This document shows positions 1 to 7,228 of a stretch of 10,262 bases of DNA, in pieces. The DNA is from DAOVVL01 sp965603095 (GTDB taxonomy: Bacteria; Pseudomonadota; Alphaproteobacteria; Rhodospirillales; Magnetovibrionaceae), in contig CBFDBQ010000060.1 of the NCBI GenBank assembly GCA_965603095.1, positions 1-10,262 on the forward strand. Reading direction: 5' to 3'. Both the position numbers and the translations under genes were made by a program. The notes beneath the pieces are model-generated. The model ran no database searches. It worked only from the letters and a program-made list of their open reading frames with translations, and was not told the DNA's origin. Every line of letters begins with the position of its first letter. Within the stretch, counting starts at the first letter, position 1.

Positions 1-18
1 AATGCTCAAAATGCTCAA
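1..18. repeat. Two tandem copies of a 9-base unit
   Basis: The unit AATGCTCAA occurs twice head to tail, directly beside the terminator at 22-54. Only two copies are visible and the window edge cuts the left side, so a longer array outside cannot be excluded. No function is assigned. Confidence 0.5.
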
Positions 19-21
19 AAT

Positions 22-54
22 AAAAGGCCGCTACTTGTTATAGAGCGGCCTTTA
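22..54 (-). terminator. Rho-independent terminator of rpmG
   Basis: A perfect 10-bp inverted repeat (AAAGGCCGCT at 23-32 and AGCGGCCTTT at 44-53) encloses an 11-nt loop. Read on the minus strand, the GC-rich stem is followed by CCTTTTATTTT, a T-rich tract typical of intrinsic termination. It lies about 30 nt past the rpmG stop codon, so it most likely ends the rpmG transcript and any read-through from the genes upstream. On the plus strand the stem is followed by TTTATATATT, so weaker bidirectional action for a convergent gene off the left edge is possible. Confidence 0.85.
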
Positions 55-82
55 TATATTGGTTGATCAAGGTGATTTAAGA

Positions 83-250
83 TTACTTAATCTTAGATTC
101 CTTGAATGCGACGTGTTTGCGAACGACTGGATCGTATTTACGCATTTCCATCTTTTCAGTCTGGTTGCGCGGATTTTTCTTGGTCACATAGTAAAAACCA
201 GTGTCCGCGGTACTGACCAGTTTAATCAAAATAGTTGCTGATTTAGCCAT
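83..250 (-). CDS. rpmG: 50S ribosomal protein L33, cysteine-free type
   Basis: This encodes 55 residues beginning MAKSATILIKLVSTADTG and ending HVAFKESKIK, the usual size and sequence of bacterial L33. The core YYVTKKNPRNQTEKMEMRKYDP matches the family. L33 is a small protein of the large ribosomal subunit near the E site. The protein contains no cysteine, so it is the zinc-independent (C-minus) form rather than the four-cysteine zinc-ribbon form; this is usual in Proteobacteria. The ATG start is set by an AGGA Shine-Dalgarno sequence 8 nt upstream. The gene is separated from the S41 protease gene by 165 nt holding a promoter-like sequence, and it is followed by a strong terminator, so it can be expressed as a single-gene unit. 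Confidence 0.97.
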   Translation of the reverse strand: MAKSATILIKLVSTADTGFYYVTKKNPRNQTEKMEMRKYDPVVRKHVAFKESKIK

Positions 251-258
251 AATCTTTG

Positions 259-262
259 TCCT
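259..262 (-). promoter_or_regulatory. rpmG ribosome binding site
   Basis: AGGA on the minus strand lies 8 nt before the rpmG ATG. This supports the start codon at 250-248. Confidence 0.75.
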
Positions 263-330
263 ACAATTGCCTTCGGCTCTGTCTCAGTATTGTTTGGCCG
301 ATGGGTGAAATCTTGTATATTGAGCGGCGA

Positions 331-358
331 ACCATACAGTCAGCGTAAAATCTGTCAA
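331..358 (-). promoter_or_regulatory. Sigma-70-type promoter for rpmG
   Basis: On the minus strand a perfect TTGACA -35 box (353-358) is followed after 16 nt by TATGGT (331-336), a 4-of-6 match to the -10 box. Transcription would begin near position 324, giving a leader of roughly 75 nt before the rpmG ATG. The location in a gap with no gene, just upstream of a ribosomal protein gene, makes it credible. The weak -10 and 16-nt spacing leave some doubt. A 5-bp inverted repeat in the leader (273-277 with 297-301) is too weak to call a structure. Confidence 0.6.
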
Positions 359-415
359 GGGGACAAATCCTCCATTTAGGGCTGAAAGCTCTCAGTCTAG
401 CTCAGGTTGCCTGGA

Positions 416-2176
416 TTAGCGGTTCTGAGGTCCAATTCCAGCGGTATCAATGGGCGTGCTCATGCGTATTGTGCGGGTGTAAATCTCTCGGTTATTAACT
501 ACTTTTCTAGCTAAAATCCCAGCTATTTGTTCATTTTTGTTGCTGGTCACACCCGGGCAAGATTTACGTATGGCTTTTCTTTTTTTGCCTAAATCAGTGC
601 CCATTTCACGCCATTCCCTCAGCGTAGCCTCGCTTTTTGTCAATTCGGCCCCTGTGGGGATTGTGCCTGTAAGGCTTGCGCAGATATTGGGCATAACCCC
701 TAGCTTATGGATTGCGTATCCCGATGGGGTAATAAGACGAGACCATGTAAGGGTGATTTCTCCAGAATTGGGTAGCGACAAAACCGTTTGAACCGATCCC
801 TTCCCGTATGAGGTGGACCCAATAATCGCGGCCCGACCTTGGTCTTGCAGTGCGCCCGCCAAAACCTCGGCCGATGATGCGCTATCGCCATTTATAAGTA
901 TCGCCATGGGTAGATTCTTAGCTATATCAATTCCACCGGCATGGTAATTGTGAAGACTATCCGGGTGGCGGCCTTTTGTTGCGACTATATCGCCCTTGGT
1001 CAGGAATAAGTCAGCAATGTTAACTGCCTGCATAAGTAATCCGCCGGGATTATTTCGTAAATCCAGAACAATTCCATTTATGTGACCGGAATCTATTTTT
1101 TCAGTTACATTAATTATGCTGCTTCGCACAGCAGAGGCAGTTAATCTGTTGAAACTGTTGATGCGTATATTCAAGATTTTATCTTTTATGGAAGATATTA
1201 CTGTTTCAGGAATAATGTGGGCACGTTTTATCCAAAAACTTATGGGTGTTGTTCCACCATATTTACGAATAATGCCAATTAAAACATTGCTGCCAACTGG
1301 GCCACGCAACATGGCGGCTAATTTTCTTGTTTTAAATCCAGATACCTTGTGTCCAGAAATTGAAACTATTCTATCTCCCGATACTAATCCGGCGTCATGG
1401 GCGGGCGTTCCCTTTTTTACGCTTGTTATGGGAAACCCTTTTTTTCCAATACCAAGAACTGTTTCTTCAGATTTGAAATGAATACCGATACCGCCAAAAC
1501 CTTCGCGTTTCGCCCGGTTATGGTCGGCCTCAACCGCACCAGCGTAACGAGAAAATATATCAAGCCCTGTTAGCATTCCATCAAACAGCGATTCTAGAAT
1601 TTTTTCATTATTAGCGTAGCTAAGTGCGGTTGAATGATCTTTAGCAACATTAACAACATTAGAAACTAATTCTGCCCATGGACGCACATCAGTTGTAGTT
1701 GGTATATGAAAGGAATCTATTTTGCGTGGTTCGTCGTGTTCGAAAGCATTGTTGCTGTATGGTTCAATTCGCAGAACCAGCAAATCCGTACGTTGTTTTT
1801 GGTCGGTGGTATATTTTATGTCTATTGCCGGATCGATTGAGCTTAAACCCTTTAGGGCATTAATTCCCAATTCTTTAATACTGACTTCTTCTATGTAGCG
1901 TTCTGTTATTCCGCTCATACCTGCGTTTATTGTATAAATTTCGTTCTTAGAAAAATAACTTACCGCATCTTTGACGCCGGGGTGTTTATGTGTGGTACCA
2001 GCATGACTGTTGGAAGTCGGGTTTTGGTATGGGGTTTCTTGCCCAAGATTTGATGACGTGTTTGCACTGCATGCGCTCAACATTAGCCCTGCAACAAAGA
2101 ACAAAATTATACGTTTTGTTGTTTGTGGCAGTGAAAAACCAAAATCTGATATAAATGCCCGCTCACTCATGGACAT
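416..2176 (-). CDS. S41 family C-terminal processing peptidase, predicted lipoprotein
   Basis: A 586-residue serine protease of the CtpA/Prc group, which cleaves envelope proteins from their C-terminal ends. The N-terminus has a basic and hydrophobic stretch (residues 21-35) ending in a lipobox, LSAC, with the lipidated cysteine at 36. A periplasmic, membrane-anchored protein is therefore expected, and Ser at +2 favours the outer membrane under the E. coli rule. A PDZ domain spans about 225-318 and the S41 catalytic core about 325-495. The Ser-Lys-Gln triad is intact: Ser434 in NGDSASSAE, Lys459 and Gln463 in SYGKGSVQ, with the same 25-residue Ser-Lys spacing as in Prc and CtpB. About 85 residues after the core form a charged extension I do not recognise. 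AAAGGA precedes the first ATG by 4 nt and the second ATG (at 2170) by 10 nt, so the start may be either. The gene is more AT-rich than its neighbours. Specific substrates and symbol (ctpA or prc-like) cannot be set from sequence. Confidence 0.93.
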   Translation of the reverse strand: MSMSERAFISDFGFSLPQTTKRIILFFVAGLMLSACSANTSSNLGQETPYQNPTSNSHAGTTHKHPGVKDAVSYFSKNEIYTINAGMSGITERYIEEVSIKELGINALKGLSSIDPAIDIKYTTDQKQRTDLLVLRIEPYSNNAFEHDEPRKIDSFHIPTTTDVRPWAELVSNVVNVAKDHSTALSYANNEKILESLFDGMLTGLDIFSRYAGAVEADHNRAKREGFGGIGIHFKSEETVLGIGKKGFPITSVKKGTPAHDAGLVSGDRIVSISGHKVSGFKTRKLAAMLRGPVGSNVLIGIIRKYGGTTPISFWIKRAHIIPETVISSIKDKILNIRINSFNRLTASAVRSSIINVTEKIDSGHINGIVLDLRNNPGGLLMQAVNIADLFLTKGDIVATKGRHPDSLHNYHAGGIDIAKNLPMAILINGDSASSAEVLAGALQDQGRAAIIGSTSYGKGSVQTVLSLPNSGEITLTWSRLITPSGYAIHKLGVMPNICASLTGTIPTGAELTKSEATLREWREMGTDLGKKRKAIRKSCPGVTSNKNEQIAGILARKVVNNREIYTRTIRMSTPIDTAGIGPQNR

Positions 2177-2180
2177 ATAA

Positions 2181-2186
2181 TCCTTT
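2181..2186 (-). promoter_or_regulatory. Ribosome binding site of the S41 protease gene
   Basis: AAAGGA on the minus strand is 4 nt from the first ATG (2176) and 10 nt from an in-frame second ATG (2170). Neither spacing is ideal, so the exact start is undecided. The difference is only two residues ahead of the signal peptide. Confidence 0.6.
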
Positions 2187-2235
2187 ATTTTTTAAGGCTA
2201 GTCACCAAATTAACCACAATAAATTTAAAAAAAGC

Positions 2236-4515
2236 CTACTTGCTGCTTTTTGCCCTACGCCTAGAAGCCCTTGATTTTCCTTTAGGTTTCTTAGATCCCT
2301 GTTTTTTCCCCGTTTGTTTTTTGTCGCCGGGTCTACTGGGTCGGGCAGTATTTTTTTCACCAGCTTCACTGGTTATCTTAAATGTGGTTCCGCCTGTTAT
2401 GGGGTCTGCTTCCATTAACATTACTTCAACAACCGCACCTAGGCGGTAAACCTTTCCATGGCGCTTACCCACCAGCATGTGGCGGGATTCATTGTGTTCA
2501 TAATAATCATCGTTCAAGGTTCGTATGGGAACTAGGCCATCGGCCCCGGTTTCATCTAATTCAACAAAAAGCCCAAATCGGGTTACGCCGCTAATGCGTC
2601 CCTTAAATATCGAACCTATTCGTTCAGAAAGATAAAGCGCGCTAAATCTATCGACCGCATCACGTTCTGCGCCCGATGCCCGCCTTTCCGTATCTGAAAG
2701 ATGTTCACCCATTCCGCTGTAATCTTTGTGGTCTTCTTCTAGCCCGCCATCACCGGCATTAAGCCCGCTTACCAATGCACGGTGAACCAGCAAATCTGAA
2801 TACCGCCTGATGGGTGATGTGAAATGGCAATATTTTTTTAGGGCAAGGCCAAAGTGACCGATGTTGTTTGGTGAATATTCGGCCTGTGATTGCGAACGCA
2901 ACACAACCTGATTAACCAGGTGATCATTGGGGGTGCCGTGCGCGCGTTTTAAAATCTCATTGAAATGATTGGGCCGTATTACTTGGCCCAACGAAAATGG
3001 AATGCTTACTGAATCAAGAAAATCCTTGAGGCTTAAAAGTTTTTCTCGTGAAGGCTCGCCATGGATACGGTACATGCAGGGCTGTTTCATTTTTTCCAGC
3101 GTCTCAGCCGCCGCAACATTGGCCAGAACCATGAATTCTTCAATTAGTTTGTGTGAGGCAAATCTGGGCCGTACGGCAACGCCGGTTACATTTCCGTCAG
3201 CATCGACCTCAATTTTCTTTTCCGGAAGGTCCAATTCTAAAACACCGCGTGCACTGCGCGATTTAATTAGGCTTTCATACGCGCCATAGAGCGGGGGTAT
3301 AACGTCACCCATCAGTGGCCTAGTTATTTTGTTGGGCCTGCCGTCAGATGCTTCTTGTATTTGTTCATAGGTGGTGCGCGCCTCTGATTTCATTAGGCCG
3401 CGTACAAATTTATGGCGTTTTAGGTTTCCTTCGCTATCAATCCACATGTGGGCCGCGATGCACGGCCTTTCTTCATTGGGAACTAGCGAGCACCAACCAT
3501 TGGAAAGTGCCTCTGGTAACATTGGCACTACAAGGTCGGGAAAATAAACCGAATTGCCGCGTTTATAGGCTTCAACATCAAGCGCGCTATCGGGGCGCAC
3601 GTACCATGAAACATCGGCGATGGCCACAATCAGGTGCCAACCGCCATCATTTTCCGGATCTGGTTCGGCAAAAACCGCATCATCGAAATCACGGGCGTCC
3701 GCTCCATCAATGGTAATTAGGGGAAGCGCCCTTAAATCTTCGCGCTTGTCCAAAGGTGCTGCCTTGGCGGCGTCAGCTATATCAAGCGCCTGTTGGGGAA
3801 AGCGGTTTGGTATTTCGTGTTCATAAATTGCAATAAGCGAAATAGATTTAGGCCCAACCGCGCTAAGTTTTTTTTGTACCTTTACCCGGGGCAGGCCTAG
3901 ATGTTTACCGGGCATTGCCTCGGTTAGCACTAAATCGCCCTCGGCCAATTCAATTCCGCTATTGTCGGCTATGGAAAAATTACTTTTATGACGACGATTG
4001 GTTGAACGAACCTGTCCTTCACCATTTGGGCCCTGTATATAAACCCCAAGGGTTTCCGTTGGCGCATGGGCAATGCGGCGAATGGTGCGGCCTTCGTATG
4101 CTATGCGGCCCTCTTCAACATTTTCGAGGCGTTCAAGCTTTGCCAATACCCGTTCACCATTTGCAAGCGCGCGTTGGCCATGACGCATTGGCGCCATGTA
4201 AATAACAGGCGGCGGCGTTTCAAGTTCCCAATTTATTGGCTTTGCCAGTATTTCGCCATCAAGGTCGATGCCAGATATTTCAAGAACCGTTACACTGGGC
4301 AATGTTCCCGGCTGGTTAAATTGTCTGCCGTGGCCGCGCTCAATCAAGCCTTCATCGCCAAGTTTTTTTAATTCTTTTTTGAGTGTTATTTTTTGTCCAG
4401 CATCAAGCTGGAACGCACGCGCCAATTCGCGCTTGCCAACTCTACCCGGAGTTTCCTCAATATATTTCAGGATTTCTTCACGGGTCGGAAACGGTGATTT
4501 GGTTTTTTTTGCCAA
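2236..4515 (-). CDS. rnr: Ribonuclease R (3'-5' exoribonuclease, RNB family)
   Basis: A 759-residue processive 3'-5' exoribonuclease that degrades structured RNA, including rRNA and mRNA fragments. In order it shows an N-terminal winged-helix region (about 10-65), cold-shock-like RNA-binding domains (about 75-235), the RNB catalytic domain (about 255-590), an S1 domain (about 635-715) and a basic tail rich in Lys, Arg and Ser (about 720-759). The catalytic motif DGADARDFDDAV holds Asp270, Asp276, Asp278 and Asp279, the same spacing as the metal-binding aspartates of E. coli RNase R. The RNB end motif HFTSPIRRYSDLLVHR is at 564-579. The start is TTG: the frame is closed by a TGA seven codons' worth of bases or less upstream, and no ATG or GTG lies near the family N-terminus (the next Met is at 107). 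It begins 14 nt after the topA stop with only a weak GAG-type Shine-Dalgarno, suggesting coupling to topA translation. Length is typical for the family. Confidence 0.96.
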   Translation of the reverse strand: MAKKTKSPFPTREEILKYIEETPGRVGKRELARAFQLDAGQKITLKKELKKLGDEGLIERGHGRQFNQPGTLPSVTVLEISGIDLDGEILAKPINWELETPPPVIYMAPMRHGQRALANGERVLAKLERLENVEEGRIAYEGRTIRRIAHAPTETLGVYIQGPNGEGQVRSTNRRHKSNFSIADNSGIELAEGDLVLTEAMPGKHLGLPRVKVQKKLSAVGPKSISLIAIYEHEIPNRFPQQALDIADAAKAAPLDKREDLRALPLITIDGADARDFDDAVFAEPDPENDGGWHLIVAIADVSWYVRPDSALDVEAYKRGNSVYFPDLVVPMLPEALSNGWCSLVPNEERPCIAAHMWIDSEGNLKRHKFVRGLMKSEARTTYEQIQEASDGRPNKITRPLMGDVIPPLYGAYESLIKSRSARGVLELDLPEKKIEVDADGNVTGVAVRPRFASHKLIEEFMVLANVAAAETLEKMKQPCMYRIHGEPSREKLLSLKDFLDSVSIPFSLGQVIRPNHFNEILKRAHGTPNDHLVNQVVLRSQSQAEYSPNNIGHFGLALKKYCHFTSPIRRYSDLLVHRALVSGLNAGDGGLEEDHKDYSGMGEHLSDTERRASGAERDAVDRFSALYLSERIGSIFKGRISGVTRFGLFVELDETGADGLVPIRTLNDDYYEHNESRHMLVGKRHGKVYRLGAVVEVMLMEADPITGGTTFKITSEAGEKNTARPSRPGDKKQTGKKQGSKKPKGKSRASRRRAKSSK

Positions 4516-4529
4516 TTTAGCTCAACGCA

Positions 4530-7199
4530 TCAGCCATTAGTTTCAGGGGTGGTTTCAGGTGCAGCATCTTTGGTCTTGGCCGCCTTCTTGGTTTTAGCTT
4601 TTGCCTTAGTTTTAGACTTGGTCTTTTTCTTTGCTTTTTTCTTGTCCGCCTTCTTTTTAGCTTTTGGCTTTGGCTTTAAACTAATACCGTCTTTTTCTGC
4701 CTTGGCATCAAGCAATTCAACCGCACGTTCAAGGGTTATATTGTCGCCGTCTTCGTCTTTGGGAACATTTACGCGCATTTTCCCAAGGGAAACAAATGGC
4801 CCCCAACGCCCGGTTTTAATGGCAATTGGTTTTTTAGTTCCGGGATAGGTGCCAAGCGGGCGCGGTGGTTTTTTTCCGCTGTCGGCAATTATTGTAACCG
4901 CACGGTTAATGCCAATTTCAAGCGGGTCATCTTCTTTTAAGCTGACAAACATCCCAGCCCATTTTACAAACGGGCCAAAGCGGCCAATGCCGGCTTCAAT
5001 CATGGTGCCGTCTTCGGGGTGTAGGCCAACATCGCGCGGCAATGCCAGCAAGCCCATGGCCACCTCAAGATTAACATCGCTCAAGGATTGATCCTTGCCC
5101 AGCGATGCCCGCTTGGGTTTTTTCTTAGAGCCTTCTTCTTGTTCGCCTAGTTGCACATATGCCCCGTATGGCCCTTTGCGCAAAGATACATCAAGACCGC
5201 TTTCCGGGTCTTGGCCTAATTCTTTTGGCCCGGCGTCCAGTTCGGCTTCAATGGTTCCTTCTTCGGCGCCACCTTCGGCTGATAGCTGGCGGGTGTAGCT
5301 GCATTCAGGATAATCAGAACACCCAATAAATGCACCAAACCGTCCAAGTTTTAATGAAAGCTCACCAGTTTTGCATTTGGGGCAAGAGCGCGGGTCAACA
5401 CCATCATCTTTTTGTGGAAAGAAATGCGGGCCCAGAACCTCGTTCAGGTTATCAAGCACGTCGCGGACGCGTAATTCTTTTATTCCGTCAACCGAACCAA
5501 TGAATGCACGCCAAAATTCTTCAAGCACGTCTTTCCATTTTATGTTGCCCGCGGCAATTTCATCTAGTTTTTCTTCCAAATCGGCGGTGAAATTATATTC
5601 AACATAACGCTCAAAAAAGCTTGAAAGAAACGCAACAACCAAACGGCCACGGTCTTCTGGGATAAAACGACGTTTATCCAGATGAACATAATTTCTGTCT
5701 TGTAGAACCGAAATAATGGAAGCGTAGGTTGAGGGGCGGCCAATGCCCAACTCTTCCATTTTCTTTACCAAACTTGCTTCGGAATAACGCGGTGGTGGTT
5801 GGGTGAAATGTTGATCGGGCGTAACGCCACCCAATTTCATAGACGTGCCTTCTTTTACGTCGGGCAAGATGTTCTCTTTTTCGTCGCCGCTGTCGTTGTC
5901 GCTGTCGTCTTGGCCTTCGTGGTATAATTTGTAAAAACCGTCAAAGGCAATAATAGACCCGGTCGCCCTTAATACGGTCTGCATACCGGCTGAGGCAACA
6001 TCAATTGCAACCTGGTCAAGAACCACTGATTCCATCTGGCTCGCCACTGTGCGTTTCCATATTAGGTCATAAAGTTTCTGTTGGTCTTCGTCCAAAAGCT
6101 GGGCAACGTCCTTTAGTCTGCGCTGAACATCGGTTGGGCGAATTGCTTCATGCGCTTCCTGTGCATTTTTTGATTTTGTTTTATATTCGCGCGGCACATC
6201 TGGCAGATATGCATCGCCGTATTGTTCGGAAATAAGTGTGCGACACCCGGTTATGGCTTCGCCCGCCATGGTCACGCCATCGGTACGCATATAGGTGATA
6301 AGACCAACAGTTTCCCCGCCGATGTTGACACCTTCATAAAGCCTTTGTGCAACCTGCATGGTTTTGCGGGCGGAAAAATAAAGTTTACGCGCCGCTTCTT
6401 GTTGCAGGGTTGATGTTGTAAATGGCGGTGATGGGTTGCGCCGACTTTTCTTTTTCTCAACCTTGGCAACGGAAAAGGTTTCGTTATTAATAATGGTTTC
6501 GGCGCGTTTTGCGCTTTCTTCATTTCCCAAATCCATCTTGCCAAGCTTGTTGCCATCAAGACGGGTAAGGTTGGTTGAAATCATTACTCCGCTACCGGTA
6601 TCAAAGCTGGCCCCTATGGACCAATATTCAACCGGGTCAAATTTTTCAATTTCTGTTTCACGTTCTGAAATAAGGCGCAGCGCAACCGATTGCACACGTC
6701 CAGCTGAACGTGAACCCGGAAGTTTGCGCCACAACACAGGCGAAAGGGTGAATCCAACAAGATAATCAAGCGCGCGTCTGGCCATGTAGGCATCAATTAG
6801 TTCGTTGTCTAATTCACGCGGATGATTAAATGCTTCTACAATTGCGCTTTTGGTAATTTCATTAAACACCACGCGCTTGACCTCAATACCGCCAAGGGCT
6901 TTTTTCTTTTCCATTTCTTCGCGCACATGCCAAGCAATGGCCTCACCTTCCCTGTCCGGATCGGTTGCGAGAAATAGGTGTGTGGCACCTTTAAGTGCGT
7001 CTTTAATTGCTTTGAGGTGTTTTTTCGATTGGGCGGCTACTTCCCAATCCATGGCAAAATCATCATCGGGGCGAACCGAGCCATTCTTGGAGGGCAGGTC
7101 ACGGACATGGCCGTATGATGCCAGTACCGTATAATCCGGTCCTAGATATTTATTAATGGTTTTGGCCTTAGAGGGCGATTCAACTACAACTACGTTCAT
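4530..7199 (-). CDS. topA: DNA topoisomerase I (type IA)
   Basis: An 889-residue type IA topoisomerase, which relaxes negatively supercoiled DNA by cutting one strand through a 5'-phosphotyrosine. The N-terminus MNVVVVESPSKAKTI opens the Toprim domain (about 1-120), with acidic residues Glu7 and the DPDREGE motif (Asp80, Asp82, Glu84). The catalytic Tyr303 lies in GLITYMRTDG. The C-terminal part holds one four-cysteine zinc-ribbon (CPKC...GCSDYPEC, about residues 610-640) followed by cysteine-free repeats with the GRFGPFV / GRWGPFV signature. It ends in a tail of about 50 residues made largely of Lys and Ala, which likely binds DNA non-specifically. The frame stays open 42 codons further upstream, but that part runs into dprA and is not homologous; GGAA 5 nt before the ATG at 7199 supports this start. 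dprA ends 29 nt upstream and rnr starts 14 nt downstream. Confidence 0.97.
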   Translation of the reverse strand: MNVVVVESPSKAKTINKYLGPDYTVLASYGHVRDLPSKNGSVRPDDDFAMDWEVAAQSKKHLKAIKDALKGATHLFLATDPDREGEAIAWHVREEMEKKKALGGIEVKRVVFNEITKSAIVEAFNHPRELDNELIDAYMARRALDYLVGFTLSPVLWRKLPGSRSAGRVQSVALRLISERETEIEKFDPVEYWSIGASFDTGSGVMISTNLTRLDGNKLGKMDLGNEESAKRAETIINNETFSVAKVEKKKSRRNPSPPFTTSTLQQEAARKLYFSARKTMQVAQRLYEGVNIGGETVGLITYMRTDGVTMAGEAITGCRTLISEQYGDAYLPDVPREYKTKSKNAQEAHEAIRPTDVQRRLKDVAQLLDEDQQKLYDLIWKRTVASQMESVVLDQVAIDVASAGMQTVLRATGSIIAFDGFYKLYHEGQDDSDNDSGDEKENILPDVKEGTSMKLGGVTPDQHFTQPPPRYSEASLVKKMEELGIGRPSTYASIISVLQDRNYVHLDKRRFIPEDRGRLVVAFLSSFFERYVEYNFTADLEEKLDEIAAGNIKWKDVLEEFWRAFIGSVDGIKELRVRDVLDNLNEVLGPHFFPQKDDGVDPRSCPKCKTGELSLKLGRFGAFIGCSDYPECSYTRQLSAEGGAEEGTIEAELDAGPKELGQDPESGLDVSLRKGPYGAYVQLGEQEEGSKKKPKRASLGKDQSLSDVNLEVAMGLLALPRDVGLHPEDGTMIEAGIGRFGPFVKWAGMFVSLKEDDPLEIGINRAVTIIADSGKKPPRPLGTYPGTKKPIAIKTGRWGPFVSLGKMRVNVPKDEDGDNITLERAVELLDAKAEKDGISLKPKPKAKKKADKKKAKKKTKSKTKAKAKTKKAAKTKDAAPETTPETNG
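4560..4680 (-). other. Region encoding the Lys/Ala-rich TopA tail
   Basis: This stretch encodes the low-complexity end of TopA, built from runs such as KKKADKKKAKKKTKSKTK. The DNA is biased because AAR codons repeat, giving a plus strand rich in CTT and TTT. It is part of the topA reading frame, not a separate element. Similar basic tails are known on TopA of mycobacteria and several Alphaproteobacteria and aid DNA binding and processivity; for this protein that role is inferred. Confidence 0.8.
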
Positions 7200-7204
7200 T
7201 TTTA

Positions 7205-7208
7205 TTCC
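7205..7208 (-). promoter_or_regulatory. topA ribosome binding site
   Basis: GGAA on the minus strand sits 5 nt before the ATG at 7199. It decides the start against the longer open frame that begins at 7325 inside dprA. Confidence 0.65.
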
Positions 7209-7228
7209 GGTTTTGCTTACTTTATATA

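Noticed and set aside
59..241. 60-codon open frame on the plus strand
   Set aside because: It is the antisense shadow of rpmG, which is a clear ribosomal protein gene.
360..415. Terminator after the S41 gene (CTGAGAGCTTTCAG near-palindrome)
   Set aside because: The palindrome leaves no loop and is not followed by a T tract on the minus strand.
2177..2235. Hairpin (AGGCT / AGCCT) between rnr and the S41 gene as a terminator
   Set aside because: The stem is only 5 bp with a loop of about 33 nt, and the T run lies inside the loop rather than after the stem.
4560..4680. Tandem DNA repeat
   Set aside because: The repetitive look comes from Lys and Ala codons of the TopA tail; no exact repeat unit of constant length is present.
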